Source: Cunninghamia lanceolata
Lineage: Eukaryota; Streptophyta; Pinopsida; Cupressales; Cupressaceae
Length of the DNA: 64,000 nucleotides
Assembly: GCA_027924645.1 (NCBI GenBank)
Contig: BSBN01001198.1
Coordinates: 682,001-746,000, forward strand
Reading direction: 5' to 3'
Part shown: piece by piece, positions 10,536-23,704 of the stretch
Position numbering within the stretch: the stretch's first letter is position 1
Layout of the letters: each line of letters begins with the position of its first letter
Position numbers and translations under genes: made by a program
The notes under the pieces: generated by a model
Seen by the model: only the letters and a program-made list of their open reading frames with translations
Databases searched by the model: none
Told to the model about the DNA's origin: nothing

Positions 10536-12239
10536 TAGAAATTAACTAATCTTTTTTTTTGCTTTGTGAATGGGCGTTAAGGGAGCCGTACCCCATAAAA
10601 TAAATAACCAAAAAACTAAAAATTAATATGAGGTGTAGCAGACCCATAAATATGGGTTCAACACTCTAAGACTAAAATTTCATATCCATCTGTCCATTAT
10701 GACAATTTTGTACGTGATTCTTGTCTTCCCATTTTATCATGGGAGCGTAAAGTCATCAGAAAATTTGATGATTTTACTTTCTTCCCTCGCTTAACAGGGG
10801 TCCAATCATCTGTAAGATCCTTACATGGATCTTCTATGTCTGAATTTTGGTTAATCTCCTCCAAGGGTGGCTTTACGCCATTGGAAACCATAATAGCCTT
10901 CTCTAAATCAACAGCAGTATTGAATTTATTTACACCACTAGAAGCCAAAGTGGCCTTCTCTGAGTCTATTGAAGCTTTAACGCTATTGGGAATCTTGTTA
11001 CCCTTCTCTGAACTATTTTCTACAATAGGCTACACAATATTAGATTTAGGAGAAGACACCACCCTTTGTGATAGTGTTGAGGCAATGACATCTAGCTCTG
11101 ACTTGTTGGGTAGATCAGATTTTGTTGGGGCATCAACATCAACACCTTCCTATGCTAGAGGAAAAATGTGCTGATGATGAAGCTTTGCCCCTTTCCACTA
11201 GGTGGCCTATATTTGTGAATCAACAATATTTGTGGAAGGAGAAGATTTTGAACAATCCTTTGCTATATGCCCTGTAGCATAATGTCTACATATGAAGGCA
11301 AGATTCCTTTCACAGTCTATCATTTGAGTCTAGAACTTGGAACTAGCTTTGATTTTAACCTTAGCAAGAAGGGGATGCACAAGGTCCATTTCCACAAGGA
11401 TTTGTACAAATGTGGAGGAGGAGCTAGAGTAAAGGAGGTATGATCTTCTAAAGAAGTCAGTCCTAAAATGTATTTCACAATGGAGTTATTGATGGAGTGT
11501 AAACACACAGATCCCCAAAAATGAAGTGGAAGATTTAGAGGCCTCACCCAAACTGGGGTGACATAGAAGGTTTCAGTAAAGGGGTTGAAGTTTGGATACT
11601 AAGGCTTCATGCCCAGATATGAATTATTCCAGCTCCAAGGTCCTTTCTGTAGTAGTGTTGTTCTATCCTCAAGGAGTTCACATGTAACATTCATGAAACC
11701 CTTGGCGGAAGGGCCAATGCAAAGTTCTCCATCCAGTAAGGGTTTCCAGTGCTTTAATATCCATTTGTTCAAATCTATCAGGCTTAGCCAAAAAATGTGG
11801 AAGTGACAGATTAGAGAATGAATTTTATGTAGTTCCTCCTCAGTTGCGACCTCACCAAGATCAACCGTGGGAGAGTGTTCTCTAGGACTCCATATTTGAG
11901 TTTTGCCCTGCATGGTCGTGTGACCTAATTCCAACACGTCCATGCCCATCACCTCCAATATGGCATTCCTGCCCTTCCTGTCCTCTCCAAATTGCAAGCC
12001 TGTAAGGACATTTTTGAAAGAATGGGGCTTCAAATGCCTTGGGTGTTGTACTTCTGCTGTGTCCTTAATATTGTTTCCAAAAGGATTTTTAGCAAATCAC
12101 CATCTCCAGAAGGGAATACCTACATGAGGACGAACAAAGGGAAACACTTAGGGTTTCTATAGTGTCGCCGAAATTCAGGAGTGACATTGGAAAAAATCCC
12201 TTTTCCTTGATTAAATTATAGAAATTAACCAATCTTTAT
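10536..12239 (-). mobile_element. ORF1-only LINE derivative with TSD
   Basis: Flanks at 10536-10554 and 12221-12239 match over 19 bp with one difference (TAGAAATTAACYAATC plus TTT). The insert is oriented minus and ends in a poly-A tail, seen as a T run at 10553-10560 on the plus strand. It contains only a LINE ORF1-type protein. The endonuclease/RT ORF that should follow is absent, although the 3' tail is present. Confidence 0.7.
10697..12150 (-). pseudogene. LINE ORF1 relic, DUF4283 family
   Basis: Blocks in order on the minus strand are FPLFVRPHVGIPFW, then HSFKNVLTGLQFGEDRKG, then a DUF4283-like core (WKPLLDGELCIGPSAKGF and GPWSWNNSYLGMKP, then PVWVRPLNLPLHFWG). A C-terminal basic tail contains DWTPVKRGKKVKSS. 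This is the usual order of plant L1 ORF1 proteins, which bind the element's RNA. Frameshifts and stops interrupt it (W to stop near 12090 and 11598). The tail motif resembles GWSIVKKGK in the LINE at 22-28 kb. Confidence 0.7.
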
Positions 12240-12599
12240 TTAAATGCAATGGATATTAATTTTTGAAAATAGATTAGTCAAACTAGAATTGTTTGGGAAT
12301 ATATTTTATAGTATTCATTGTGCAAAATTTAATTATAGATTTTTAGAATAAAGAATTTGAATTGAAGCATATTCTTTTTAAGGTAGTGATGAGACTAGAA
12401 ATGTCTTATCTAAATTCATCTCTATTTTCTCTTCAAATTAGCATTAAAAGTGGATTTAAATGTAGTTATGAACTATTAGCTTATTTAAAATAAAATATAG
12501 GATATATATTGGTTTATTTCTTAGAAGTCTATTGCAATTTAATTGCTAACATTTTGTAATGTTTATTGAAAAAAGAATTCAATATGTTTAAAAATGATG

Positions 12600-13160
12600 C
12601 AAAATTAGTCTCGAAGTATTCCAGCCTCTTTCAGCCAACTTTGAAGCATTCTAAAATCACTTTCAGAGCCAACTTTGAATCATTGTAAAACCACTTTCGG
12701 AGCCAACTTCGAAAGTATTCCAACTTGATTTCAGCCAAAGGTGTTTCAACTCATTTGGCTTAAACCATGGATTTGATATTCTCTCAACCTTTTATTTTCT
12801 AAAAAGTTGAAGATAAATTGTTTTGGTAAAATAATAAAAGTAGCAAAAATAAAACATTTTTCCCTTAAAAGGATGTGGATGTGTTGTCACTTTGTAATGA
12901 GGGAATAAAGGATGTTGTTCCTTTAGCATAGGATTAGTAAAGAGAATAAATGAATTTGTTTCCTATATAGAGAGAATAAAGGAATTTGTTTCCTTTAGCA
13001 TAGAAGTAGGAGAGATATGTGTAGAGAATAAAGGGAGTTGTTCCTTTATCATAGGAATGTGAAAGACAAGTGTACTTATGCTTTCCACTAGTTTAGGGAG
13101 TTGGGTGAAGATCTTCAATGTATAAATATACCTCTCAACTCTAAATAAAGGAGAGTTTTT
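12600..13160 (+). promoter_or_regulatory. LTR-like promoter region with short hairpin repeats
   Basis: Three loose copies of a ~45-bp unit containing GCCAACTTTGAA lie at 12640-12745. Four copies of a GAATAAAGGAATTTGTTTCC word, which folds as AAAGGAA/TTTCCTTT, lie at 12898-13065. A TATA-like TATAAATATA follows at 13118. The arrangement looks like the U3/R part of a plus-strand LTR. I could not find its partner LTR. Confidence 0.4.
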
Positions 13161-13744
13161 ATTCTGGAAAAAAATTAGAATAAGAAAGATACAACAGTTT
13201 TAGAAATAAATTTGTAATATTTTGTTGAAGAAATAAGATATATGGAGCATTGAGCACAAAGTTGGGTGAATAATCTTGGTCCAATTCCAAGGGAGGAGCA
13301 AGCTGCTCATCTCGAGGAAGAGGACAACATTTGGTACTTATTTGATTGTTTGTATTATTTTAGTTTTATGCATTTCTATTTATTTTAAATGTATTAAATT
13401 AAATTTTAGTGCAAGAGCTATTTTATTTCTATATTTTTAATTCATGGAAGCATGTTTTAATTTATGCGAATGTGTTTAAATTTTGCATGTGTGATTCCAT
13501 TAGATTATTATTTTATTTTTATTTTTATTAGAAAGAAATGTTTGCCAAAAATATTTAAGTTCCTAATGCATACAATCTTTGGACACGACCCTAGATTGAT
13601 AAATTAAATGAAGAGGATTACAACGACCCTCGTCAGGTAGGTGAACATATGAATCATATTTAAGTTAATTAATGGAAAAACAATTGCATTGGAAAGAATA
13701 TTAATTAAATATTATTTATTAAGTTAAAAATGCACATGAATAAA

Positions 13745-15912
13745 GATAATGTTTTTGATTAGTTCAGTAGGAAAAGAGGGTCCTGAACCCTATACAAAAA
13801 ATCCCTCAGGGTAGCAGACCTTAAACATGCTAGAAATGGTGCATCAACAACACTAGAACAATAGACAAAAAATGAGTAACCAAAAACACTAGAAACCAAG
13901 CAAGAAGCTAAGAGTTGTTAGTCACCCCATATTTGGACAAGAATTTGACCATGTCTTTGTAGTCACCGAGACTATCAATCCCCACCTTCTTAACTTTGTC
14001 ATCCAAATCATTGATAGCAGCAAAAATTGACATTGCCCGATGCAGGGCCTTAACAACAAATTCTGCCATGGTCTTCCATTTCTTCTGTATTATCTCCATC
14101 TAAAGTTTGAGCCACCAGATCCTCAGCAATCTTAACGCACAGCGAACAACTACCCTTGTTGTCTAGGCCGCCTATGTCCTCAGCAGCAACACCCAAGTCA
14201 TCAAAGTCAGACTTGTTCATGGAGGCAAAATGACTCATCCCTTCTTCCTCATGTATAGACTCAGTAGGAGTTTCATCCTCACCCTCCTCCATAATGTCTT
14301 CAACAAATTTCAAATCATCAGAAATCTCCACACCTTGGGGATTAGCAGAGGATTTCCCAGCAATGCGACTAGACCGACGAACCCTCGAATTGCCTTCCTT
14401 CACAACAACCTCCCCTTCACCACTTCCATTCTACTTGGGCCCCGGGTCTAATTCAATAATTTTCATAGGCCCTTCAACCTTCTTTGTATCCTCCTTCCCA
14501 GTCTTAGCTTTCTTAGCATGCATAGTCCCCTCCTCCTCTAACTCCAACCTATCCCATTTGGCCGACACAACTTTCTCCTTCACCGGTTCCAGAGTGGCTT
14601 TTTTTGGGGATTTAGTTTTGGATTCAGGGGTGGGGTTCCCAGAAGGGGTTTTGCATTCCACCATACGGGGCCCCCCTTGGAACTTTTTAGGGAAATCTTA
14701 GGGGTCCCGACACACATCTTAGCTTTGCTTTAGAACCAGGAGACACAAGCGATTAGGGATTCTCAATCAACTTGACCTTAATCTACTTCAGGGGACATAG
14801 GGCAAGATGGAAGTGATATAGTCTCAAAATGAGACCTTTGTGGATGGGAACAAGAGGGTGACTAAGATTTTTAGCCCTAAGCTCTTTAGCCGACTTGATG
14901 GAATTTTCCAAAGAGGACAGAAGAAAAAAAGGAAAACTAATTTCCATTTTGTTTCTAAAGTGGTTGAGAAAGGCAAAGTGATGGTGGTAAAATACCTTAA
15001 ACCTCCCTTCCAGCATGAAATACTTCATTATCATCAAACAGATTTGACCCCAGGGCTTCGACAACTTCTCCCTTTCGGACCCATCGTGGAGCTTCGCAAC
15101 CACCTCCCCCTCCCTAAAGAAGAAACCCATGTGCTCGGGGTTGGGCACCTTACTGCTTCTAGCATGCTTCTTCCCTTTAGTAGGGAGCCCAGTAGCCTAA
15201 CCAATCACCTCCTCAGAAACCTAGAAGCCAATTCCCCCCAAGCAAACTTGTCTGATTTCATCATCCCACGACTCAGCGAACTAGCGAGACAAGTTTTTGT
15301 CATGGCCGATCATACCTTCCAGGAAAGAAACCACATCCCCCTCCTGAATAATGTACCAAACCAGCATGTCCTACCTGAATTCCTCCGTAGAGGTCGGTTC
15401 GAGCTTCATAATTTATCCTCCCATACTGACAGTTTGAAACTGACACAGGCAATAGTAGTTGAAACTACAAAATGTGGGATAGTTACAGAGTGAAATGATG
15501 TCAATCCTAGATTTGTTGAAATAGCTAAGGCAAGTGATATTCAAAATAGCAAGGAACCCAATACAATGGTAAAATTCCTTCTTGTGTATAGAAAGATCAA
15601 TAATTACTTCATAATTAATATGGTGATACGCCACGCCTTTGCCACCTTGAAAAATCTCCTCGGGAAGAGATCACAACCACCACCTTGTGTGACAATTTGA
15701 ATGTCGCCTGCCGCAGAGATTAACCAAATATTATTACCCACAAGCAGACATGACCTATAAGTCTCTCGTACACCCACCAAAGGCCACCATAGAGTCCTTT
15801 TAGTCCAACTAGATCTAACTCTCCACCAATCACGAGGCTCCTGTTGACGAGTAGGATTGCACCCGTTATGTGGAGTTGTGAAGCTCAACAATCCTGTGTA
15901 ACATGGGATCAA
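13745..15912 (-). pseudogene. Dispersed family B, copy 2
   Basis: Minus-strand blocks match the plus-strand copy at 31.8-34.3 kb in the same order: TRWWL/LPEEIFQGGKGVAYHH (15690-15630), EEFRxDMLVWYIIQEGD (~15390), GFxVSEEVIGxATGLPTKGK (~15230-15170), PWGQICLMIMKYFMLEGRF (~15050), a charged linker with RRSSRIAGKS (~14370), and a C-terminal helix with KKWKTMAEFVVKALHRAMS ending in TAA near 13908. TAG replaces Q at two places in the middle block. At least two frame changes occur. The 3' end GGACCCTCTTTTCCTACTGAAC is shared with copy 1. The 217-codon plus-strand frame at 14840-15493 is its antisense shadow. Confidence 0.75.
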
Positions 15913-17700
15913 ACTCAGGATGTGGGTGACCTATGGTGAGTTTGAACCTCCAGATTATGGGTTGGTTCCCTTATAATATTTAATGGATCTATGACTTTGA
16001 TGTGAAAAAGGGTTAAAAGGATCTACTAAAAACACTAAAACTGTAATATAAAATATGGTGATGCACCTAAAAATGATGGAAAACTAACAATCTAACTCAC
16101 AATAGATCTCAGAAAATCTATCCACACAAACCACTTTTGGCAATTTGATCACATAAATAATTCTAAGGGAGGTTGGAAATGATTTTCTTCTTGAAGGAAA
16201 AGGGTATCTCACAACATAAATGGAAATTTCTCCAATTGCACAGCCTAAGACCTGTGATTTTCAATGCTATCTAACACATGCAAGTACAAATGAGACAATG
16301 ATTTTAAAGGTTCTGATGTTTAAACACAATAAAATCTCATCAAATCATTCACAAAAGCAGCATTAATGGAAAGGTAGACACTTGATTCAGCTAAAAATTA
16401 AAGGAACAATTGCATAAAAAGACAAAAGATAGAACCTGTAACCTACTGTAATCTCTGTAAAATCTGCAAAAATGAGTTACATAACCATCTTTCTCTCTCT
16501 AAGTGTAAAGAGCAAACAAGGCAAGAAATAGAAAAACCTAAGTTTTTCTTACAATATATAATCTGTTCTCTCCAAGAGACCTAGAAAGGTCAACTGCAGT
16601 CAACTGCCTCTAAAAATAAGCTCTCAAAACTGATCCACGAGCAAACAAGAAAATCCCTATAAATAAGGGCTATAACTGTCCCAAATCGAGCAAAAATAGC
16701 TCCAAACTGCTCTCCTCTATATGTTTGACCAAAAAGTTGACCAAACTCTGCAATTTTAACCCCAAAAGCCATGCAAAAGCTCTAAAATACTTCAGTTAAC
16801 TATAGCTTTCAATTTTGCATGATCTTGGGACATGTGAGCAAATAATAAAGTAATCTATTGCATGATTACTTTACTATCAGTTACATTTTGTTCTATCTCA
16901 TTGATTTTACTTGTGACAAAATAATAAAGTAATTTATAATGACATTACTTTATTACTTGTTTACATTAGTCTAGTTGCACAATCATGCAAAATTGGGTGT
17001 ATTTGCCCCTTAGAAGAAAAAAGACAAAAATAACCCCTTATGTCTCCCTTTGCAATCACATGGTTACATCAATGCATTAATGAGGATGCCAAGACAAAAC
17101 AAATCCTCATGCATGCAAAAGATTTCCATTTACCCCTTATATCTCCCATGTAAAAAGATACTTCATCATGCAAAAAATGCCTTATAACTCCCTTGCATAC
17201 CTCTTGCATCATTAAATCACATCAATATGTGTCTTAATACCTTATCACTCCCAACAATATACCTTATGTATAATTTGTTACATGAAAAAACCCTTACCAC
17301 TCAATGCAAAAATAAACACTATACCTTAACATCTCCTTATAACTCCTAGCAATATACATGCATCATGCATTGCATATCATCACCTTCATAGCATTACCTT
17401 ATCCTTCATGCATAATTTATATAATGTCTTTCCTTGCCTTCGAATTATTGCACTTATTTGACTTTGTCTACATACCTTTTGCAAAAGATTACATAAGGCA
17501 TTTAGGCTTATTTTCACATCATCGTTTTGACTTTTGTATAGATAAAAGGTAATAATTTCATATGCCCTCATGGGTCCCTGTGGCATAATGAGGTTTGCAT
17601 CATTAGGTTTCACAAGACTTTGGAAGTCTTGACCCCGGTGGTGATTAGATTGCAATGATTTCAAAAAATTGAAAGTCAAAAAATGTGGAAGAAAGGCAGT
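15913..17700. other. No gene seen; AT-rich non-coding DNA
   Basis: I see no coding signal. Short repeats of AATAATAAAGTAAT and its near inverse occur at 16840-16960. CCTTATNACTCCC words recur at 17100-17350. This could be the LTR or untranslated part of a retroelement. Confidence 0.35.
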
Positions 17701-20700
17701 CGACAATCGACCAAAAAGAACCATGAAACCCTAAAACTCATCATTTTTTCCTTTTGTTACTCTTTGTGCTCTTCTGAGCTGCCACCATGTTCAACTAGGG
17801 TTTGAAGCACTTTTTGTTGTTCTCTGCATTTTTCTGAAGGTTTCTCCATGGTCTTTCTTCAAAACCTTCGACAGGAACTAAAGGTGAGCATAGTTCAAAA
17901 CATTTCTTAATCTTTCTTTTGTATAAAAAGGCCTACAGGCCATGGCTTTTGAGGTGATATTCTTCTGCATTTTTCTTGGTTTCTTACTATGACTTCTTGC
18001 TCTCTCTGTGTGGGTTGCCATTTTTGAGCTATTTTGCAAGAAATATGAAGGCAAAACCTACGGTCTGTAGCTCTTCTTCTTTGTAAAAGATACAAGGTAT
18101 GGTGTTTCTTTTTATCTGCACCCTTCAAGCTTTTGACTGTGTGTCTTTTATGTGATGAGGTTTTTAAAAAAGATTACATGGGTTTTGTATTTTTTGAAAG
18201 GATGACTCCTCCAGACCGCGGCCATGTTCATTGTACATACATGTAGCACTTTGTTTTTGCTCACTGCTGGAAAAAAGAACTCGACCCATGAAAAAAAAAT
18301 GTAGCTCCTGTTGAAAAAGTATTCTGGTTCTATTTGGCAAGAAAGAAGAAACTGAGCTCTCTATATTAGTCACAATATAACAAGGGTTTGAAATAAAATT
18401 TTGTGGGTTTGGCATTTTCTTGTAGAAACCCTTGTAACAGGTCACGACCTCCTTCACTGTGTACATGGAACACTGCATTTTGTTCATCTGGTTCTTGAAA
18501 CCCTTTGTGAAAATAAAAAATAAAATGAACACCATTTCTCCTTCAGTCTTCCCTGCACATAAAGATATAAGGTTTTGAAGCTTCTCTTTTCCCCTGTAAC
18601 AGTAGTTACCTGGGTTTTCATTCTTTCTCCATTTTCTACCTTTCTTTGCAAAAATGATGGAAAAAATACACTATTTGTTCTCTGGTTCTTGAAAACAAAA
18701 GTAAAGGCAACTCTATCACAGGTAAAACCTTAGTAGGGTTTCATCTACTTCTCCATTATGCATTTCAAACAGTGTTGTTCTCGGTTAGTGGGGATAGTAA
18801 AAAGAAATGACCTTAATTTTATAGTGCCTGTTGCTCCATTTTGACTTATATATACTGTAGATTTTGCATTTTGTACTGAAGATTGTGGAATGAGTTCAAA
18901 ATATATGCTATCCTTGTATCTCCTGTATTCAGATCTATCATTTCTGTTGTGCCTTTCTTCTCTTCTGTAGATATATCTCCGCTCCTAAAAAAAATTGACT
19001 GTATCTTCATTTAGGAAAAGTCCTGAGACCTATATACTCTTGGTAAACTCAGTAGACCCTGTAGTGATTCTCATATTCAAGCATCTAACAGTTGTCTTTT
19101 ATGCTTCTCTTTATCCCCCTTTAATGTCATTATGAGTTCTTCTTGACTGTGGCATTATTGATTCTCCTTTACACTCATTGGCTTCTATATATGCACTTGT
19201 AGTCTCTTTCATGAATCCACTGTGTTGTAAAGTATAGAAGATAGGGGCATCTTGATGGTGCAACCACACTACCTCTGTGCATTATCACATGACTATGTAT
19301 TGAGTTGGCATGTATTATGTATAATGCATCATATTGCATCCTCCTTTTGATAGCATCATGAGCTCTTTAGTGACTGTTCCAACTTGTCTGTACTTGCTCC
19401 TATTGGTATGTTGACACCGTATCCATCTTTTATGCAATAAGACTGTCCCCAACTTGTTTGTCTATCTCTAATGCATATAGAATTGCTCTATCTTTGTTGA
19501 TGGACATGACTGTCCTCTTGTAATGCTATTCCACATGCTTGGAAACTGTCATTTTCATTTTTTCTTTTAGCTGCTCCTAACTCTGTCCTCAAGCAATCTA
19601 TGTTCTTTTTCCTCAGATGATAAGATTGGTCCATCATAGTTGATTTTTCTTTGTAGGACTGTATGCTCTTTCTTGGCATTGTATTTGTCACATGGCATGA
19701 ACATGTTGTAATGTATTTGTCACTTAGTCTCTTTTGAACTTTCACATAGATGCATTGCAAATGTAACAATGGGTTTGATGTCAATCATTCTATCCACTAT
19801 ATTGTATTTGTCACTTAGTCTCTTTTGAACTTTCACATAGATGCATTGCAAATGTAACAATGGGTTTGATGTCAATCATTCTATCCACTATATTGTACCT
19901 ATCCTGGAATGTTTGTACTGGCACCTATATTGTAATCCAATGTGCTCATGTTAGATGGAAAATACAATGTACCTCTAAGGGTTACTTTTCTATATCTGTT
20001 CTCGTATACTTATCTAAGTGATGTATCTTTCATTGATAATTGTACTAAGGCCTATAAATGGTCTTTTAAGCTCATTGTACTTTCCTGTACTCATGCTAGC
20101 TGTTCTTTCCCTGTCATTTGGAGTTTGTGTTCATCATTCATGATTGCACCAGTGGCCTAAAATGATTTTTAAAAGCTCACTGTACCTTCTATAGTGATGA
20201 ATATTGTTTGTTTGAACATGAAGTTTGCAATGTATGGAAGACATGGGCATCTTCATTATGCAATCACACTGTCACCTTTAATGCCTGTATCAGGACTGAT
20301 TTTATTGATTCTTTTTTTTGTTGTTCTATCTGCTACATTTGCACCTTATATCTTTTATGCTCTTGATACTTGACTTAGATAGAACTATTTTGGACTGTTT
20401 CATGTGTTCAATAGTAATATCATACCTTATTTATGACAAGAGATGGGAAAAGTACCCGTTTTAAATGTTTTGGCTATACTTCTTGATATGATTGTACCTC
20501 TTATCTTGCACTTAAACATTGATGAGATATGATTTGTGGCATAACAAGAACATGATGTAATATTGCTATTTGTTTGTTCAATTGAATATCTGTGCATAAT
20601 GTCATTATTTTGAGCATGTTGGGCTCAACCCTTATGGGAGCCCATTTTCTCCACATGCTTTAATGTCTTCAAATCAGCAACATAACTTTTCCTATACTTT

Positions 20701-21480
20701 CACAATGAACAAACAAGTTAGCATAAAAACATACCTCTTGGAAGTTGATTGATTTCTCTCATGATGATCTGATTTATTGCACATGTCTGATTTTGATCCA
20801 ACTATATTAATGCATAATGTTTGCAAGTTTATATGTCTGCTGATAAAGCATATGATGAATTTGTATATCCAGAGCTTCTAACAAAACTTTTCTCCAACCT
20901 TGCAGGTCCACCATCCTGATCAGGAGCAAGAAGATGAAGATATGAAGACCAAGCTGCTATATAGGAAAATCAACCTTCACGATAAGACAATGATGGATAT
21001 CCACTTTCCTCATGTGTTCTTTTCCTTTTCTTTATCATCAGATGTATAGCTTGCATGCTTAGTTGCATTGGCTCAGTTTAGTCATTCCCACGGCTTGTGT
21101 GGGACATATTTAAACATTCTCTTGAATATAATAATTTATTTTACCTTATGCAATGATTTATGTATGTTTGCTTTCTGAATCAAATGCATAGGATAAAAGA
21201 ACTGAATCTGATTTAAAACACATGTTTAAAACATGATGACAAAATGACAGTTTATAATTACCTTTTCTTTGCACTGAATTGTGATATTTGAATATTTCAA
21301 CAACATCATAACTGAAAGATTAAACCAGTTAGATACCTATCATTCCTCAAATGTTTGCTCTCTTGTCATTAGACCAATTTTCATTTATCAGGATGGTTTG
21401 ACAATTTTGATTGGACTGTCACATTATCCTGATAAATGATCCTCTATTGTTCTCTTGCCAAGATATCAGGCATTTGACTG
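17700..21480. other. No clear gene; T-rich, intron-like DNA
   Basis: The region is T-rich on the plus strand with no long frame. A possible splice donor (AAAG/GTGAGC) lies at 17882, and a possible acceptor followed by an open acidic stretch (HHPDQEQEDEDMK) at 20905. This allows a two-exon transcript with a ~3-kb intron, but nothing supports a product. The only firm structure is the 91-bp duplication at 19713-19894. Confidence 0.25.
19713..19894. repeat. Perfect 91-bp tandem duplication
   Basis: Two head-to-tail copies starting GTATTTGTCACTTAGTC lie at 19713-19803 and 19804-19894. I see no differences between them, unlike the older repeats nearby, so this looks like a recent duplication. Confidence 0.85.
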
Positions 21481-21489
21481 AGTGATCAT

Positions 21490-21930
21490 ACACTTAATTT
21501 TTTTCTTTTTTCTCCTTTTGTGACAACTGCAACCTAGGCCTTGCTAAATTAGGTGTAAACATAATTTAGTAATAGTTCCTTTTCCTTGTATCTTCCGTCC
21601 AATCATCCCGCCAACCAAAGCCCCTCACCTATTGATAGATGGCAGTCCAACCTATCCTCCACTCCACTCTAACCCCCTTCTCAAGCCATTGAAGAGTATT
21701 AGTCAAATATCTAGTCAACTACCACTTCAAAACTCCCATACTCTGCTCATTTCCTTTTGAAAATTCAAAATCTCCCCCGCCAATTTGGTTAATCAACCCA
21801 ATGCTATCAATCTTGAACCCGCTTAAACGGGTCTCAATGGGATATGAAAATCTGCCACCACCCAACCACAAACAGAGAATGGCCATGACCAAGGACCGCC
21901 TAATCACTACTACTATCCTCATCTAGTCAA
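21490..21930 (-). other. Unrecognised small retro-copy-like fragment
   Basis: A 67-codon minus frame (21922-21719; VVVIRRSLVMAILCLWLGGG) is followed downstream by more open sequence in other frames. A T-rich run at 21498-21520 could be the poly-A tail of a minus-strand insertion. I find no TSD and no recognisable domain. Confidence 0.25.
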
Positions 21931-22249
21931 TGTTATTTTATTATGTTAATCCAAATTAAAGTAAAATAAAGCTTTTGCATTCTTAAAATTAGGAATTCTA
22001 AATTGAAGAATGATTTCAATGATTTGAAAATGGGGAATTTCTATAAAATTTAGGTAATTTAAGGAGAGAAAACATAATCACTATACATAATTCTTGAGGA
22101 GTTCTGGGCGGTCTGCAATTGTACAATGTTCAAATTTTGAATTAGTTTTGGGCGGGAATGGATGGAGATAGTCCAGGGGGGGCATGATTCAATCCCCTCC
22201 CCTGACCCTAGGGGATGTTGCTGATTGCATGGGTTGTCAGAGGGATCAC

Positions 22250-23704
22250 GTGGCTTCAGTCTCGAAGCCAGATCCTAAGAAGTGGAAGGAGGCACTTGCG
22301 GGTGTTGTCAATGGCTTCGCTAAGACTTCGTTCAGTTAGCCAATTTTTTCAAAGGTGGATGGTGCTAAGGCACTTAAACTATCGGTCCAGATGGTGTTGC
22401 AGGTTGTGGCATCAATGGACAATACTCTGGTGGGGAAGTTCTTCACCTTCAGACCCAATATCAACCTGGTTCGTCACTGGATGATGACCAAATGGACTAT
22501 TAAGGGGAGTGTCTCAGCCATCGCAATGGAAGGAGGTATGTTCTTATTTAAGTTCACCTCTTAGGAGGATATGTTGTCAGTTTTGGCAGGTGGTCCATGG
22601 CTATATGGAAAACAGTCCTTATCTCTATGCAAATGGAAGCCTGGTTTCGACCCTAAGGTTGACCTTAACCAGTTGGCACCGGTGTGGGTTAGATTGTCGG
22701 GTCTTCCCTTAGAGTTCTGGGATGAGGAAATCTTTGCATGGATAGGCAACACTTTTGGGGACTATGTAACTATTGACAAAGTTACGAAGGCTAAGGCAAG
22801 ACTTGTCTATGCTTGATTCTGTGTGAATTTAGACATTCTTAAAGTTCTCCCCACTTCTATCATATTGGAATCCCAGTTTGGGAAGTGGACTCAGAGCATT
22901 CAGTATGAAAACTCTAGAGTCTTTTGCCAAAATTGCATGAAAGCTGGCTAGTCTTTACCTAGTGCAGGGCCCCGAACTGCCACCCTCCTCTGAGGACAAA
23001 GCAAGTTGAGGAAATATCGGAGGACTACCCCTTCAAGAACTATATTTTGAAAATTATCAACCCCCTCGGCTTCATCGAGGAAGGAGGCGATTTTGGAGAC
23101 CCTGGTGGAGGCCGTTTTATAGGACCCTTCAACAACACAAGGTACTTTACAGGAGACTCCAGTCTGTCCGATTCAAGTGGAGGAGAACTTGGCGGGAATA
23201 GAACTCTCAGTCATTGTTGATGAGGAGACTCAGAAGATGAATGGCGAGAAGCTGGTGGATCCCCTTGTTATGCAAGAGACTGTAGCTACTGATGAAGGTC
23301 AGAAAACCATGGAAGAAGGAGAAATAGGACCGGGTCTTAGTCCCTAGAAGAGTGCTACCTCGCAACAGAGCATGGAAAATGAAGCTTGTAGCCTGGTGAT
23401 CTACTGGGGTTCCTTAAACCCAAACCGAGGCTACTGGAAAAGAACGTCTCCCCATCCCCAGGAGTAAGTTCAAATAGAGAGATGGAGGATCAGGAAGGAT
23501 GGTCTATTGTGAAGAAGGGGAAATGCAACAGTCGATAGACAACTGACATGAGAGGAGATAGCAGTAGAGGAAGGCCATCCCACATGAAGACTAGACAGAG
23601 AGAGATGGAGCAGGAGATTGCTAGGGGGAAACAGTCCACCTTGGTGGCCCCCCTAGAAAGAACAAAAAATGAGAATCATCTCATGGAACGTAAGAGGGCT
23701 GAAT
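22250..23704 (+). pseudogene. LINE ORF1 relic (DUF4283)
   Basis: One frame reads from about 22258 (VSKPDPKKWKEALAG) through the DUF4283 core: LVGKFFTFRPNINLVRHW, GGPWLYGKQSLSLCKWKPGF, then PVWVRLSGLPLEFWDEE. It continues past a TGA at 22814 into a Cys-containing segment (VFCQNCMKAG). The C-terminal part has GWSIVKKGKC near 23500 and ends at a TAG near 23704, overlapping ORF2 by about 36 nt. The TAG at 22562 stands for Q in a CAG context. The TGA at 22814 fits a decayed CGA (Arg). The protein would bind LINE RNA in a ribonucleoprotein particle. The start is uncertain because the first 100 nt mix frames. Confidence 0.7.

Noticed and set aside
14840..15493. 217-codon open frame on plus
   Set aside because: It is antisense to family B copy 2, whose minus-strand protein blocks match copy 1 block by block. 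The plus frame has no such support.
17882..20960. Two-exon gene with a 3-kb intron
   Set aside because: Only a possible donor and acceptor plus a short acidic frame support it; not enough for a call.
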